Assembly: GCA_026027325.1 (NCBI GenBank)
Contig: JAMSLZ010000016.1
Location: forward strand, 248,001-312,000
Length of the DNA stretch: 64,000 nucleotides
Source: Actinomucor elegans
Taxonomy: Eukaryota > Mucoromycota > Mucoromycetes > Mucorales > Mucoraceae
Reading direction: 5' to 3'
Part shown: in pieces, positions 1 through 12,667 of the stretch
Position numbering within the stretch: position 1 is the first letter of the stretch
Layout: each line of letters begins with the position of its first letter
The notes under the pieces: generated by a model
What the model was told of the DNA's origin: nothing
The model's database searches: none
The model's input: the letters and a program-made list of their open reading frames with translations, nothing else
Program-made: the position numbers and the translations under genes

Positions 1-372
1 GTTTACAAAGACCAGCCAACGGCACTCGTCGAGAAATCAGACGTAATTTTGGATGCCTTATTTGGTTTCAGTTTCCAGGGTGATGTACGAGATCCTTACA
101 AAGACATTATTCAGCTTTTTGAAAAGACGACCAAGCCTGTTGTATCAGTAGACATACCTTCAGGCTGGAACGTTGACTCTGGACCCACACAACAAGTTCA
201 GTTCCAGCCTGAAGTATTGGTCTCTTTAACAGCGCCCAAGCCTTGTACCAAATTCTTTAAGGGTAAAAGACATTTTTTGGGCGGTCGTTTTGTACCGCCT
301 ACTTTAGCTAAAAAGTTTGATTTTGATGTGCCTGCTTACCCTGGTTCAGAGCAAGTAGTCGAACTTCAATAA
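1..372 (+). CDS. NAD(P)H-hydrate epimerase, C-terminal part (cut by window start)
   Basis: The reading frame is open from base 1 and ends at TAA 370-372, giving about 123 residues of a longer protein. Visible are the segment DVILDALFGFSFQGDVRDPY and the block PVVSVDIPSGWNVDSGP, which match the Rossmann-like YjeF_N fold of NAD(P)HX epimerases (AIBP/Nnr1 family). Known members interconvert the R and S hydrates of damaged NADH or NADPH so that a dehydratase can repair them. The C-terminal run VSLTAPKPCTKFFKGKRHFLGG also fits the family. No second (kinase-like dehydratase) domain follows, so this is the separate epimerase type. The N-terminus and any signal for mitochondrial import lie outside the window. 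It is tail-to-tail with the dioxygenase gene on the other strand, 140 bp apart. Confidence 0.9.
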   Translation, partial: VYKDQPTALVEKSDVILDALFGFSFQGDVRDPYKDIIQLFEKTTKPVVSVDIPSGWNVDSGPTQQVQFQPEVLVSLTAPKPCTKFFKGKRHFLGGRFVPPTLAKKFDFDVPAYPGSEQVVELQ

Positions 373-512
373 ATAAAAATAGGTGTAGGTAGAGAAAAAA
401 ACGGTTTATTATCAATCGTTTGGCATAATATATAAGTAGGAATGTGTATAAACAAAAAAAATATTGTTGGAAGAGAGAGAGTTATATAAAGAAATAAGTA
501 TGTATATGCTAT

Positions 513-1894
<1,382 letters not shown>

Positions 1895-1970
1895 ATTAAC
1901 AAAAGTCTTGAGAGGAGGGAGTTAAAGAAGATCTAAAGTGAAAAAAATTGAAATAAAACGGCCACTCTTT

Positions 1971-1980
1971 TTATATAAAA
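1971..1980 (-). promoter_or_regulatory. TATA-like element upstream of the dioxygenase gene
   Basis: The string TTATATAAAA lies about 77 bp upstream of the proposed start codon on the minus strand. It is a plausible TATA box, but such strings are common in this AT-rich DNA. Confidence 0.3.
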
Positions 1981-3158
1981 GAGGTATGCTTTACAATGTT
2001 CACCTTTCCCACGCCTGCCAGATAAAATGTGTAGAACCTATCGATTCTTAAATGCTTAAAGCCGAAAAACAGCTGCACACAGGAGTTTAGGAGACTTCAT
2101 TAGTTGTAATTGATTCACTTCATTTGATTCCTTGAATATAAAATATGCATTCTTTATAATAGACAATCCAACTACAGAAACCATCAGTGAATTGCTTTCA
2201 CTTGTACAAATGAAACTCCCCGTGTATGATTTTGAATACAAAGAAAGGGAATTTTTTCGCTTGAATCAATTTACCGCGCTTATCAGGATTCAGCTTGATC
2301 TCGTGTGAAATATACAAGACAGAAAACAACCTTATCGGCGGTCAACAGGAGATTATGTGGCAACACAAAGCAAAACAATGACATAGTGTCCGGTCCGGAT
2401 TGGGTAACGTTGCATTTGCATATTTGATCTCCAGGAATTAACAATCAATAGAATAAACTCTAACCATCACCAATAGAACCTGCTGTATAATCACTTACTC
2501 AGATTCTACTAAGAAAGGATATTTATCCGTAATAGGCGATGTTCCAAGAAGGCCCTGTATTCACACCCCATTGGTATGTTACATTACAGTTTACAGTATT
2601 TAGAGACACGTTTCTAGAGACAAATAAGAAGTTTATCCGATAGTTGGGTGTAACAATATGCATTTTTCGTGGAAAATATGTCATTAAAGTCATCTTACAC
2701 ATAAGTCGGAAATGATTTTTTCTTTTTTCACGAAGGCTTCAAAACTCACAGTCTTGTGATCCTACACGGTATCATTGGATCATGCTCGTCTATTTGGAAT
2801 TTGAAACCATAAAAAGCTCTTAAGGACATAAAGGTGCCCGTGATCATCGGGCTCGCAGTATCTAACCAAATATAGCCTCATAAGCTAAATCTAGAAAATT
2901 CTCGAGGCTTTTTTTATTTCTGATACAGTGGAAAGCAAAAAAAAAAAAAGCTATTTGGTTAATAAATAATATAATTAACCAATATGACCAATATGCTTGT
3001 AATATCAAAGTGGGAATGAGCTTCTAATAGATGTCACAACTTATTCTGACCATGATTTACACATTAGATGTGACATTGGGCTGAGATCGGTCGAGATTCC
3101 GAGGTTTAATTAATGAGCCAATGCTTGGATTCTTTTTGGAATTGTATACGAGTTGAGG

Positions 3159-3162
<4 letters not shown>

Positions 3163-3195
<33 letters not shown>
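3163..3195. repeat. Homopolymer A run (33 nt)
   Basis: Uninterrupted A tract in intergenic DNA, likely length-variable. There is no clear reverse-transcribed sequence in front of it. Confidence 0.9.
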
Positions 3196-3198
<3 letters not shown>

Positions 3199-5093
3199 TT
3201 TATCATCGGAGCAATTGGCACACATTACTTTTTATTATCTAGAATTTGTGAAAATATACACACTTAAGCTAATTTCTGCGTACAAACAAATTTCTGCGTA
3301 CTTAAATTTCTACACATTAATATTTAAGTGAAACACATTAAATAACCTAGTACTTTTTTTTTCTCACCCTCATCTCCCACATCATACCAGCTATAATTGT
3401 GGACTAGCAAATAGGTCGACAGAAGTACATGGATTTACTTCACTGAGTTTATATTTCTTCATTTTACTTAGAAAGATCGCTCTACTTCTTAAATGTTCAA
3501 CTGCTTAATGTGTATCTCTGACATAACTAATGATGTACAGACATTATTAAGAAAATCCACAGAACTTGTTTGTCAGTTATGCAAATTCTATAATTCTTAG
3601 TACTACGCATACTATAAATTTGATCTGATTTGGGCAATAAAGATGTAAATATACTGTGTGCTCAATTAGCACAGTTATTTAATAAAATTTAAATTTTTGA
3701 AAAACCCTATACTTTGACCTAAAAACTAATGCACAGATATTGTTGGCAAAATCCGTAAAAGTTCTTTGTCAAATGTGAAAATATTTTTTTCATTTGCAGT
3801 AGCTGTGGTAGTAAATCCCATTGTGAGTTACTTTGATTTTTCATTGGATTTCAAATATATATTTGATAACCTCATTCAGAGCATAAGAGAAAATTTTGCC
3901 CTAGCCTTGTTTTCATTTTTAGTGACAAAACGATGCCAATACAGAAAATTTATATTAACAAAAAAAAGTGCATGCAAAGTTAAACGATGCAGTGAATAGA
4001 GTAGAAATAATTTACAGCTTATTCCAATTAAAGGATTGGTATTTAATAAAACGCAATTTTTGGGAGTTTATAGGAATGCAACCACAATGTGAGTATTACA
4101 TATACAATAAAATCTAATTAAATATTCTTTATCTTATTAAATGTATAGCATCTTAATGCTATGCCTCTGTAATGGAGTTATTCCACACTACAAAAGTGAT
4201 AGTTTTAAAAATTGGGTCTGAAAGTCATACTTTTACTAATTTTTCCGAATCTTCCCATTTGCAATAACTATCCTGCATTTTTAGACTGATTCCTATTTAA
4301 TGTCGCATCTGATCATTACAGCATGTTAGTAATGCCATATACATCTACCGGAGCCGTTATGTAATGAAAATCCAGCGAGTGTATCGCATTATAGACATAC
4401 ACTTTAAATCACATGTATGCCCCTGTCATTTGGATTCAATGATGAATGGATCTTTTATAAAAATCGAATTTAACGTGCCAGTACTTTTTCAGAATATAAA
4501 CCGCTACGTCTTTCTAAGCCTAAAACGATTACGCGTGGTACATGTAGATCTTTTATGTCTTTTACATAATTAAATCTCGGAAATATAGTTGACATCTTAA
4601 TTTATATGGTACATATCTATTATAGATAGTTGTATCTGTAATAAACATAGATTGAATAGGACACAAGCGTGCTCGAATAGAATACAGGTTGAATAAAACG
4701 CAAGCTTATTCTATAGAATAAATACTTTTAATTGGGCGCAGACTTAGCATTGAGTCGGATTCAAGTCAATAAATAGAAGGTACCATGAAATAAGTAATAA
4801 TAAAAGGACATACTATCCTGGCAATGAAAGACATTAGATGTTTTCTCGTGGTATAGTAAAGTCCTCACTTATTTGTGAAGCCAAAATTATCTCAGACTCA
4901 AAACTGAAAGGTATGCCTTATGGGTATTTTTCCTGCCGGGCCAATTAGAGCTTTTAGCATTTGATGCCCGACAATCGGTGGCTCGAAGAGGGAAGCTGTG
5001 GTGGTGCACAACTAATCCCAAACACAGTGCAAGTTTGAAGTCCTTTCTCTTTCCTCATATTTAGTTAGACATGGGATCCGATCGGTAAGTGTG

Positions 5094-5174
5094 CATCCAT
5101 CCATCCATCCATCCTTCAACAGTGTAGATGACAAAGTGCAAAGACGAAAAGAGAGAGAAAGAGAGAGAGAGAGA
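5094..5174. repeat. CATC microsatellite followed by GA-rich tract
   Basis: Five CATC units occupy 5094-5114, and a GA-rich purine run follows near 5150-5174. Both lie about 230-300 bp upstream of the eL33 start. A promoter role is possible but unproven. Confidence 0.8.
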
Positions 5175-5398
5175 CGAATTAGAAGGATGGCACTATGATA
5201 AGTAAAAAAAAAAAAAAAAGAAAGAAATGAATAGACATTCTTAACAAAAAGGCTCAACATTGACGATTGTAAACAAAGAAATCGACATGTTAATCAATTA
5301 CACGGTTAATTGATTCAATCTTTTGAATACGAGCATGCAACATTTTACCAACAAAATTCAATATTGACTCGACCCTCTCTTTTCGTTTTTTTTTTGCC

Positions 5399-5826
5399 AT
5401 GTCATACATTGTTCAAGTGTGTTTTCCAGTCTCACTAACATATCTACATGATATAGTCTTTACAGCAAGGGCCGCGTCTTGGGTTTCGAGCGTGCCAAGC
5501 GTACCCAAAACCCTAACGTTTCTCTCATTCAAGTTGAAGGTGTCCAAACCACCAAGGATGCTCAATTCTATCTCGGTAAGCGTGTTGCTTATGTTTATCG
5601 TGCTCAACGCGAAGTCAACGGTTCCAAGATCCGTGTCATCTGGGGTCGTATTGCTCGTACTCACGGTACTAACGGTGTCGTTAAGGCTCGTTTCCGTAAG
5701 AACTTGCCTCCCAAGGTTTTCGGTGCTTCCGTTCGTGTTGTAAGTATATTAGTAGCTATAATAAATGGGAGACCTTTATACTGATTTACTTCTTTCCTAT
5801 AGATGCTCTACCCCTCCAACATCTAA
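5399..5826 (+). CDS. 60S ribosomal protein eL33 (L35A/L33)
   Basis: Component of the large cytosolic ribosomal subunit. Proposed exons are 5399-5418, 5466-5739 and 5803-5826, giving 105 residues, the usual size (yeast L33 has 107). The protein shows the family blocks [54 protein letters not shown] and the C-terminus MLYPSNI, which is identical at its end to known eL33 proteins. The 63-nt second intron is certain because MLYPSNI lies beyond it. The first intron (5419-5465, donor GTGTTT, acceptor CAG) is inferred from the need to join a start codon to the KGRVLGF block. The first six or seven residues (MSYIVQV) are therefore less sure than the rest. Confidence 0.93.
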
Positions 5827-8589
5827 ATCTCTATTGAATAATTAATTTTTTTTTAAAAATCATTAAAAATGAGAGAATTGTCTTGGAAATATTATATGGC
5901 ATGTGTTCATTAAAACTAGAGGAAGACGACTAGCCCAGTGGGGTGAGAGCGTTTGTAAAACGTTGTGTTCTACTGGAAAGTCAAAAAAAAAGTCTTGCAT
6001 TGATGGATAAAATCATTCGAGGTTAATTTCATAGCTAAGGAATAGTCATGGAGATGTATCACCTATTTGAATGCAAAGCTAAAATCGTTGAAAGGATTCG
6101 TTGCTGTATTATATTTGATAGTAAACGTTGTATGTCATGGATATCAGAATGATAATAAGAGATCCTTTTATTGTATTTTTGCTACTGAGTTTATTCTAGA
6201 AATAACTTTCTTGGCCAGTTGGAGTTAACAACTAGTTAAAAACATCAGACATTAACTTCTTTCTATATATAACCGAACCAACTATAGTGTATTATACGTT
6301 GTTCAGTGATATATGAATGTATGGAAGCAACAAAGACTATTGAACACTATGGAATTGGGTATTTAAATCGCATGAAACATAAAATTTGGGGCTGTCTATA
6401 AAAAAAAAAAATACAATATAATCGCTTGTATTGAAGTTAATTAAAGGTTTAATAGATGAAGCAGTTCATTCTGAGAATGGATTACCCATTAAATGTGACA
6501 TTAATCTAGGATTGGATGAGAAATCTATCAATTGTTAGATCTATTTAATTGACTAGAAATGTATCATTCCTAGCACATGAAATGCTTTATTTTGCACATG
6601 TACTAGTCATCAGATGCGATATTTGATCGAAATGGGACTAGAGATCAAGAAAAGTCGTACTCAAACGTTGCTTCATATATAGTCAAAATGCAATGACGTT
6701 TTTTTCTTTGACCTAATCAAAAGTTCTAGAGTTTTATGTCAGAATAAGGATTGATAAGTCACCCAAAGTAGAAGTCGAGGTAGATGACGAATGAAGTTTA
6801 GAGAGTGGACTTACCGCTGTGGATGTATCGTTAGCGTTATTTTATCTTTACCAAAATAGCAAGCCGTGTTGAATTCATTGTTAATAATACCGAAGTGGGT
6901 GAAAAACAGACTTGCATGTAATCCTGGTGTTTACATTAATCAAAATACAAAGCAATTTTATATCATTTTGAATTATAAACAATGAAAGATAGCGTAAAAT
7001 AGTAGTAATGAATTGATAACAGACTTTCCTTTTACTTAAAAAACTTCCTGAAAGCAACAAGGTACGAGTAGAAAATTAAACTATACTAATGCCTAGTTTG
7101 TGAACACAGAAACAAGGGGTACAAGTAATAATTGTTTATCTGGGTAGTAACGATGATTTTGATAGAACTTTTTTTTTTTTTTGAAATCAACCAATTCTAA
7201 TCTGGCCATTTTGGCAGTTATGATTTTTGATATCTTGTTCATGACACATATACTGTAAATACACGATTAGAAACAACGTGCGGTATAATGACCACAAGAT
7301 ATTGTTTAATGAATGGATGAAGTTAATCGATAAATTAGTCTCGTTAAACTAAAAATTACATATACAGACAGAGGCATGAAAGCATCGTTCTTCTTTCATA
7401 TTGAACTATAGATGTTACGATGCTCTTGGTAATATATTTTAGGGTACTTTGCATATTATCCTTTTAGAAAATATGAATAATAATAAATTTCGGCCATTGG
7501 AGGCTACTATAAATTAATAAATGTAACTTGAACCAATCATGGTATTAGGGTCACACCTTAATAGTAACTCATATAAAAATAAAATGAACAACGATATCCA
7601 ATAAAGTTTTTAACGTAAAGTATACTTCGGTAAAGGAGCTTTCTTTGCTTTCATCCTAGATAATTTCATGCTGATCAGTGCCCAGCTCTTCCTTAAAAAT
7701 TTCTATGTATACCAAAGCTTTGAATAAACTACATTTGTCATACTCGAAAATTTCGGTTATGGCCATTCAAAATAAATGAGATTCAAAAAAGCAGCTCCCT
7801 TAATTTATATACCAATGCCATGGCTTTAAAGAATAATGAGTTTTAGTTGATGGTTCGATTCATTAATGAGGATTACTGAGAACATATTTATTTTTTCAAT
7901 AATATAATATTTACAAGATAATGAAAATATAAATATTGCTCTAGGTTGGACGCCGTAACGCCTGAATATTAATCTGTAATTACAAAGGTTATTACACTAC
8001 AAAGAACGCAATGAGTTTTATGTTCATGTTACGGACGAGTGGTATCTCCAAGTTTATCACAAAGCTAGAAGCGGTTTTAATATCAAAAGTCTGTCTGGCT
8101 GTACTATTGATACTCGATCAAAGCGCCATAGATCAATGAATGAACTCATGTAATATTCCATTTGAAATAATGACGCACTCTAAAACATGTCAGTCAAAAA
8201 ACACGCATACATGTATCTGTTACTTTAAATGCCAAAAGCACTTAATAGTATTTATCCTGACCATTGATCATTGAATCAAAAAAGCATTCACTCATAAGCA
8301 ATATCTATAGATAATGTAAAAAAGCACAAACTAGGAAAAATTGTAGTAGATATGTGTGGTGATCAAAGCTAAATGATCTATCTAACAACAGGTTATTCTG
8401 TTGCTCAAAAAGTAATCATTGACACATGTGTTTCATGGACACTAATAATAAAGCACAGTCAAGCTACTACCAAAAATATTTGCAGCATTGTTTCATTGAG
8501 TCTGTTGTCTAAAGAAGCAACTAATTATAAAAAGAAATCCATTCAATTGCTTTATCGTTTTCAAATCGCACATTTTTTTTTTTCGTAAA
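5827..8589. other. Intergenic region, no gene recognised
   Basis: About 2.8 kb of AT-rich DNA after eL33. No long frame or spliced family match was found. Near 5930-5985 there is a stretch resembling an internal Pol III A box followed by a weak B box, but it does not fold as a tRNA. Confidence 0.7.
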
Positions 8590-9006
8590 ATGGATCAATC
8601 GTCAGATACTAAAGATTATTTTACCAGAGTTGCATCCAATCGTCTTTCGGCTTACATGGTACAGCAGGACGTACAAGAACGGTTCCGAGATTTTAAAGGT
8701 GAATTAGACGAAGTTGTCGAAGAGTTAAAGGTCTCAAAAGAAATAGCAGCCAAATCTAAAGGACAGAGGCCAGATACGGATGACGATTACTTTTCCGAAC
8801 CAGAAACTGTTATAAGTATTCATTCGATAGAGGTTGCACCGAGATTTAATTGCCTTAAAGGTGTTACAAATGACATTAGGGACTTGATGAAGCGAGAAAT
8901 AGATGCTATGCAGAGTAACTTGCAGAAAGTAAAAGATAAACATGCACAATTAAAATCCACAACGAACAAGAAGATGGTGAATGTGCTGAAGAAGGTTCGA
9001 CTATAA
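8590..9006 (+). CDS. Hypothetical protein, 138 aa, predicted helical
   Basis: A single uninterrupted frame from ATG to TAA, preceded by a pyrimidine-rich stretch of the kind seen before other starts in this window. I do not recognise the family. The protein is highly charged and probably mostly helical. Residues 1-55 include RLSAYMVQQDVQERFRDF, with heptad-like spacing; a short acidic, disordered linker (DTDDDYFSEPET) follows around residues 61-73; and a second amphipathic, Lys-rich helix (DIRDLMKREIDAMQSNL) runs to the basic C-terminus KKMVNVLKKVRL. No signal peptide or membrane segment is visible. The composition suggests a small coiled-coil adaptor. It could also be the first exon of a longer gene, though the stop is followed by AT-rich sequence like a 3' end. 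Confidence 0.6.
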   Translation: MDQSSDTKDYFTRVASNRLSAYMVQQDVQERFRDFKGELDEVVEELKVSKEIAAKSKGQRPDTDDDYFSEPETVISIHSIEVAPRFNCLKGVTNDIRDLMKREIDAMQSNLQKVKDKHAQLKSTTNKKMVNVLKKVRL

Positions 9007-9598
9007 ACCATGATAATATCCCCCAAGTCCTTTATATATATAAAGATAAACGTAATAGTTAAAATCAATAAATTATTTGTGTATAATAAAATAGAAACTT
9101 GTTTGATTCATGCCTCTTGATTTATTAGTAACCAAGGTATATATAGGGGAAGATAAATTAATTCGTCCGCTTCTATTTGATGCACTCCTATTGCTGCATT
9201 TGTAGATCAGCAGCATAGCCCGATAATGAAATACGAAATAATTGATCTAATCATCTCCATTAAAGATCTACAACGTAATGATTTAACTTTCAAGACCTGA
9301 AATTCGCAGATATCCATTATGACTATGAACAAAGAGTTTTATTAATGAAAAATATACTTTTCTACTCGATAGAAACTATACCAAAAAAAAAAAGTATCTA
9401 ACAAGCTGCACTTTTGTCCAAGAAACGCAGTACTGTCTTAAAACCTTCCTAAGCTCTATAATTTATGATTGTTTCGAATGTGAGGACAGTTCATATAACA
9501 AGATTTTACTAACAGGAAGAGACCATTGAATCCTGTTTGCAGGCAGGAAAATATAGATTACAATCAATTAACCTTTGCTAGTAATCGTACTATACTAG
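9007..9598. other. Intergenic region, nothing recognised
   Basis: About 590 bp of AT-rich sequence between two small predicted genes. It likely holds the 3' end of the first and the promoter of the second. No motif stands out. Confidence 0.6.
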
Positions 9599-9837
9599 AT
9601 GGCCATTTTTTCGTGTACGTATAAAATCTTTTGCGAAAGCGTTACTTTTTATATGATCAAGTCTGCTATAGAAGTGCTCGCTTACTGATGGATACCTTTG
9701 AGGAGATTTTTCATTTTCAAAATGACCTTTCCGCCCATTATAAAATAGTTCAAGATATGATTGGTCAAATACATCGCTTTTATCAGCTAAAGGAGCAAAG
9801 AAGTAAGATAGATAGAGAGTTAAGATCCGACAGATAA
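9599..9837 (+). CDS. Small predicted helical protein, 59 aa
   Basis: Proposed exons are 9599-9612 and 9672-9837, joined across a 59-nt intron (donor GTGTAC, acceptor CTATAG), giving 59 residues. The body is EEIFHFQNDLSAHYKIVQDM followed by IGQIHRFYQLKEQRSKIDRE, a regular amphipathic helix typical of small coiled-coil subunits of multi-protein complexes. I cannot name the family. An unspliced alternative is a 49-residue protein from the internal ATG at 9688. The intron is inferred from the short upstream ATG exon and a phase match only. The gene ends 35 bp before the start codon of the kinase gene on the same strand, which is very tight, so a shared transcript or an upstream exon of the kinase gene should be considered. 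Confidence 0.4.
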
Positions 9838-9872
9838 ATATCTTTTTCCTCTTTTTTTCATTGATTATTGCC

Positions 9873-11171
9873 ATGGATGTCCCGCCTAAATATCAACACT
9901 TGAATGCTTATTTTGATTTCATTCGACCTTCAACACCCGAGAACAAACCAAATGGTACCCTAATGTCAAATGATTCTATTGCTATTGTTGATGATATAGA
10001 ACCTGTTAACAAAAATAGAGCCATTACTGGTGCTAAACGAGCCCTTCAAATCAATACAGATCTATTTGGTATTTTGTTGGATTACACCCCACCCAAGCAC
10101 AATGACCGAGAAGATGATAATATCTTCTTGCAGCTTAATTTTCCTCATCTCAAAAGGCCTCTTTACTCACCAACACCCTCAGAAGACTCCTCTAGTCCCA
10201 ATTCACCCGTTGTGTCCAACAAGAAGCTCGCCCCATCTCCTATTTTTACCCGGCAGCGCAAACCATCTCCTGCTACAGTCAGCCAATCTCCTGCTGCCTC
10301 CTTCCTAGCCAATTTCATGTCCCCTGTGGTAGTTGCTCCGCTACAGCAATCTACCGACTATGATCGTACTATTGGTGAGTACTCGCTCGGAGATACCATC
10401 GGCTTTGGCGGCTTTTCTACCGTCCGCAAAGCCCATTACAAGGACCAAACTGTCGCTATCAAAATTATAGATCAGCATCTTATGACCAACATTGACCGTC
10501 TACGTCTCGACCGCGAGCTTTCTATCTGGAGCTCTCTGGATCACCCCAATATTGTACACCTGCAACGTCTCATCAAGCACCACCAACAAGATGCACTATC
10601 ACCCACGTTCTACTTGGTCAGCGATTACTGTTCTGGAGGTAACCTACTGGCTTACCTTAATCTACACAAACGCATAAATGAAACAGAGGCAAGGCGTCTA
10701 TTTTGGCAACTCTGTCAAGGTGTAAGATATTTACATGTTGATCGCCAAGTGTGTCATAAGGATTTAAAGCTAGAGAATATCTTGTTGGATGAGCAGGGAA
10801 GTGTCAAAATTTGTGATTTTGGACTAGCTATACCTCAAAGCCGCAGTGATTATCTTGAGGAAGAGATGGCAGGCGGGTCGTTGGCTTATGCTGCACCTGA
10901 ACAGATCCGGCATGTATCACCATTGACTTGTCCCAAAACAGACATATGGTCTTTGGGCGTGATCTTGTACGCGTTAGTAGTGGGTTCGTTGCCGTTTAAT
11001 GACGCGTATGAACTGAGGTTACAACACAAAATCTTGAAAGGTGAGTTTGAAATGCCTGTGGATGTATCACAGAATCTTCAACAGTTGATTAGTGCCTGTT
11101 TGATGTATGATCCTATAAAAAGATGGGATATTGATGCTGTATTGAAATCGGCATGGTTATCTTGTTTTTAA
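9873..11171 (+). CDS. Serine/threonine protein kinase with variant HKD catalytic loop
   Basis: Intronless gene of 432 residues starting at ATG 9873, whose context GCCATGG is favourable. Residues 1-165 are low-complexity and Ser/Pro-rich, probably a disordered regulatory arm. The kinase domain runs from about 169 to the C-terminus: glycine loop GFGGFSTV (177-184), ATP-anchoring Lys197 in VAIK, catalytic loop HKDLKLEN (295-302), DFG (315-317), an activation segment ending in AAPEQI, and the DIWSLGVILYALVVGSLPF block. The order and the last motif fit the CAMK/CAMKL group. The catalytic loop has Lys in place of the usual Arg of HRD, while the catalytic Asp297 is kept, so activity is likely but activation-loop control may differ. 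Substrate and pathway cannot be read from sequence. The domain ends 20 or so residues after the last helix, with no C-terminal regulatory tail. Confidence 0.92.
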   Translation: MDVPPKYQHLNAYFDFIRPSTPENKPNGTLMSNDSIAIVDDIEPVNKNRAITGAKRALQINTDLFGILLDYTPPKHNDREDDNIFLQLNFPHLKRPLYSPTPSEDSSSPNSPVVSNKKLAPSPIFTRQRKPSPATVSQSPAASFLANFMSPVVVAPLQQSTDYDRTIGEYSLGDTIGFGGFSTVRKAHYKDQTVAIKIIDQHLMTNIDRLRLDRELSIWSSLDHPNIVHLQRLIKHHQQDALSPTFYLVSDYCSGGNLLAYLNLHKRINETEARRLFWQLCQGVRYLHVDRQVCHKDLKLENILLDEQGSVKICDFGLAIPQSRSDYLEEEMAGGSLAYAAPEQIRHVSPLTCPKTDIWSLGVILYALVVGSLPFNDAYELRLQHKILKGEFEMPVDVSQNLQQLISACLMYDPIKRWDIDAVLKSAWLSCF

Positions 11172-11286
11172 TAAAGAGTTATGAATCAAAAATTTAGTTT
11201 TATTATAAGGGTATGTAAGATATTTCTTTTATAGACAGACGGACACAGTGTGGAATTGGGTACCCGTAAATGTTTGATCTAGTAAC

Positions 11287-12430
11287 CTAGTGATCATCGT
11301 TTACTAATGGATCGTACCCATCTATTGTAACAAAAAAAAACAGTTATTAGACTAATGAAAAGCCTATGATAACAAAACTTACAAGCACAGATGCCTTGCA
11401 TATAACAAGCTAATACGATGCCAGCTGCTACTTGCGATACAGGGTGAGTAAATCTAGAAAAAAAAAAGAAAGACGCGTCAATACATATCTCATTAATAAA
11501 TCAACTCAATATCGACCTTGTAAAGAAAGCCAATACATAAAATATCTGCCAGTGATGAATGTGCAAGCTCACGTTGGTAGTATATGGATTATGAGGCACA
11601 TCCGGAACCTGGATTTGTTGCTCTTGCTGCTCCGGTTGTGTCACTTGCCCTTCATTGCCTTTTGAAGCATTATCGCCGCCCTGAGACAGAACGGCTTCAT
11701 CTACATCTTGACTTTTCTGGACACGGTTCTTTCTAAAGGCATGATACTTTGATCTGACCCAGTTGGTATTGTTTTCCTTGATCAAAATGATAGAACAGAC
11801 CAAGAGAAACAAAGGGATCAGCAAGCCGCAGACATAGTACGCCACAAAAGGTAAAGCGAGTTGAGTTGCAAAGTATATGTGTATACCTGCAAAAGCTAAA
11901 ATGATGCTAGTGTGGCACATGAGTTCCTTGATCTAAGAACAAAGTACTATAGTTACTTTACCCAACAGCGATTATAAAGACGATCCACATGCCTTTGGGC
12001 CATGATTTGATATTGGGTAAAGAAGTTTTTGTATAAGGCTGTTCAGCAATAAGAGCATAGCCAAACAAAGAAGGATAAAAAGCTACCACTGTGATCCAAC
12101 TGTATAAAGGTAAGTTTCAAATATGAAGGCACTTGATGCTACATACCTAAAAGCCCTACTATAGTTTCCAAAGATAAAGAGAATGACTCCATAAGAGAAA
12201 CCCAGCATGGTGTCACTCCAATGTCTAGCCATTGTTTTAGGGTTGGTTTCCCATTGATATTTTTTGGCAATGACACGATACAAGGGATAGGGCACCAGAT
12301 AAAATGCCAGCATAAAATAGAAAAATACAAGCGGGTGAAAAGAAAAAAGAGCGGATTCTGAGACCGATGAAGGCTCAGATAAACCAAGCACGTTATTTTT
12401 GTCTGTCGCGACAGTTACAAAGGTTGACAT
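11287..12430 (-). CDS. Multi-pass membrane protein with HHWQ motif, fungal type, unknown function
   Basis: Five proposed exons on the minus strand: 12430-12147, 12099-11962, 11906-11517, 11453-11383 and 11321-11287, giving 305 residues; all introns are 48-65 nt. Hydrophobic segments suggest about seven or eight membrane spans: LVFFYFMLAFYLVPYPLY, GFSYGVILFIFGNYS, WITVVAFYPSLFGYALI, MWIVFIIAV, IILAFAGIHIYFA, LPFVAYYVCGLLIPLFLLV, then HIHHWQIFYVLAFFTRF and the final AAGIVLACYMQGICAYGYD. Between spans is a hydrophilic Gln/Asp-rich loop of about 50 residues. The paired His before Trp (HHWQ) and the C-terminal ICAYGYDPL are the most striking conserved-looking elements, and recall HHxH/HHW metal-site membrane enzymes, but I cannot assign a reaction. 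In-frame joining of all exons supports the model. Confidence 0.72.
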
Positions 12431-12667
12431 TATGTGAGCTAAAGAAGAAAGAAGAGAAGAACACTGGCAAATTTCTAGTTAAAAAAGCAATAATTTCTGT
12501 TTATTTGATTGGATGGTGGTGGTTGAATCTGTCTTTGAAACCCGGTGCATTGATTTGCTGTATGTACACATTGAAAAATGGGATAGATCATATAATATAA
12601 AACCCTTAATAACTGAAAAAAAAAAATGTCTAATAATAATAATAATAAACTCCTCTAGTAGTAACCC

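Larger units (their letters stand above)
1895..5398. other. Intergenic region, no gene recognised
   Basis: About 3.5 kb of AT-rich sequence between the promoters of the dioxygenase and eL33 genes. Short open frames here are isolated, show no family motifs and lack splice partners. It contains a 33-nt A run, a CATC repeat and a GA-rich tract, annotated separately. I see no tRNA or conserved protein. Confidence 0.7.

Noticed and set aside
3113..3331. Open frame encoding poly-Lys
   Set aside because: Produced by the A33 run; no conserved sequence on either side.
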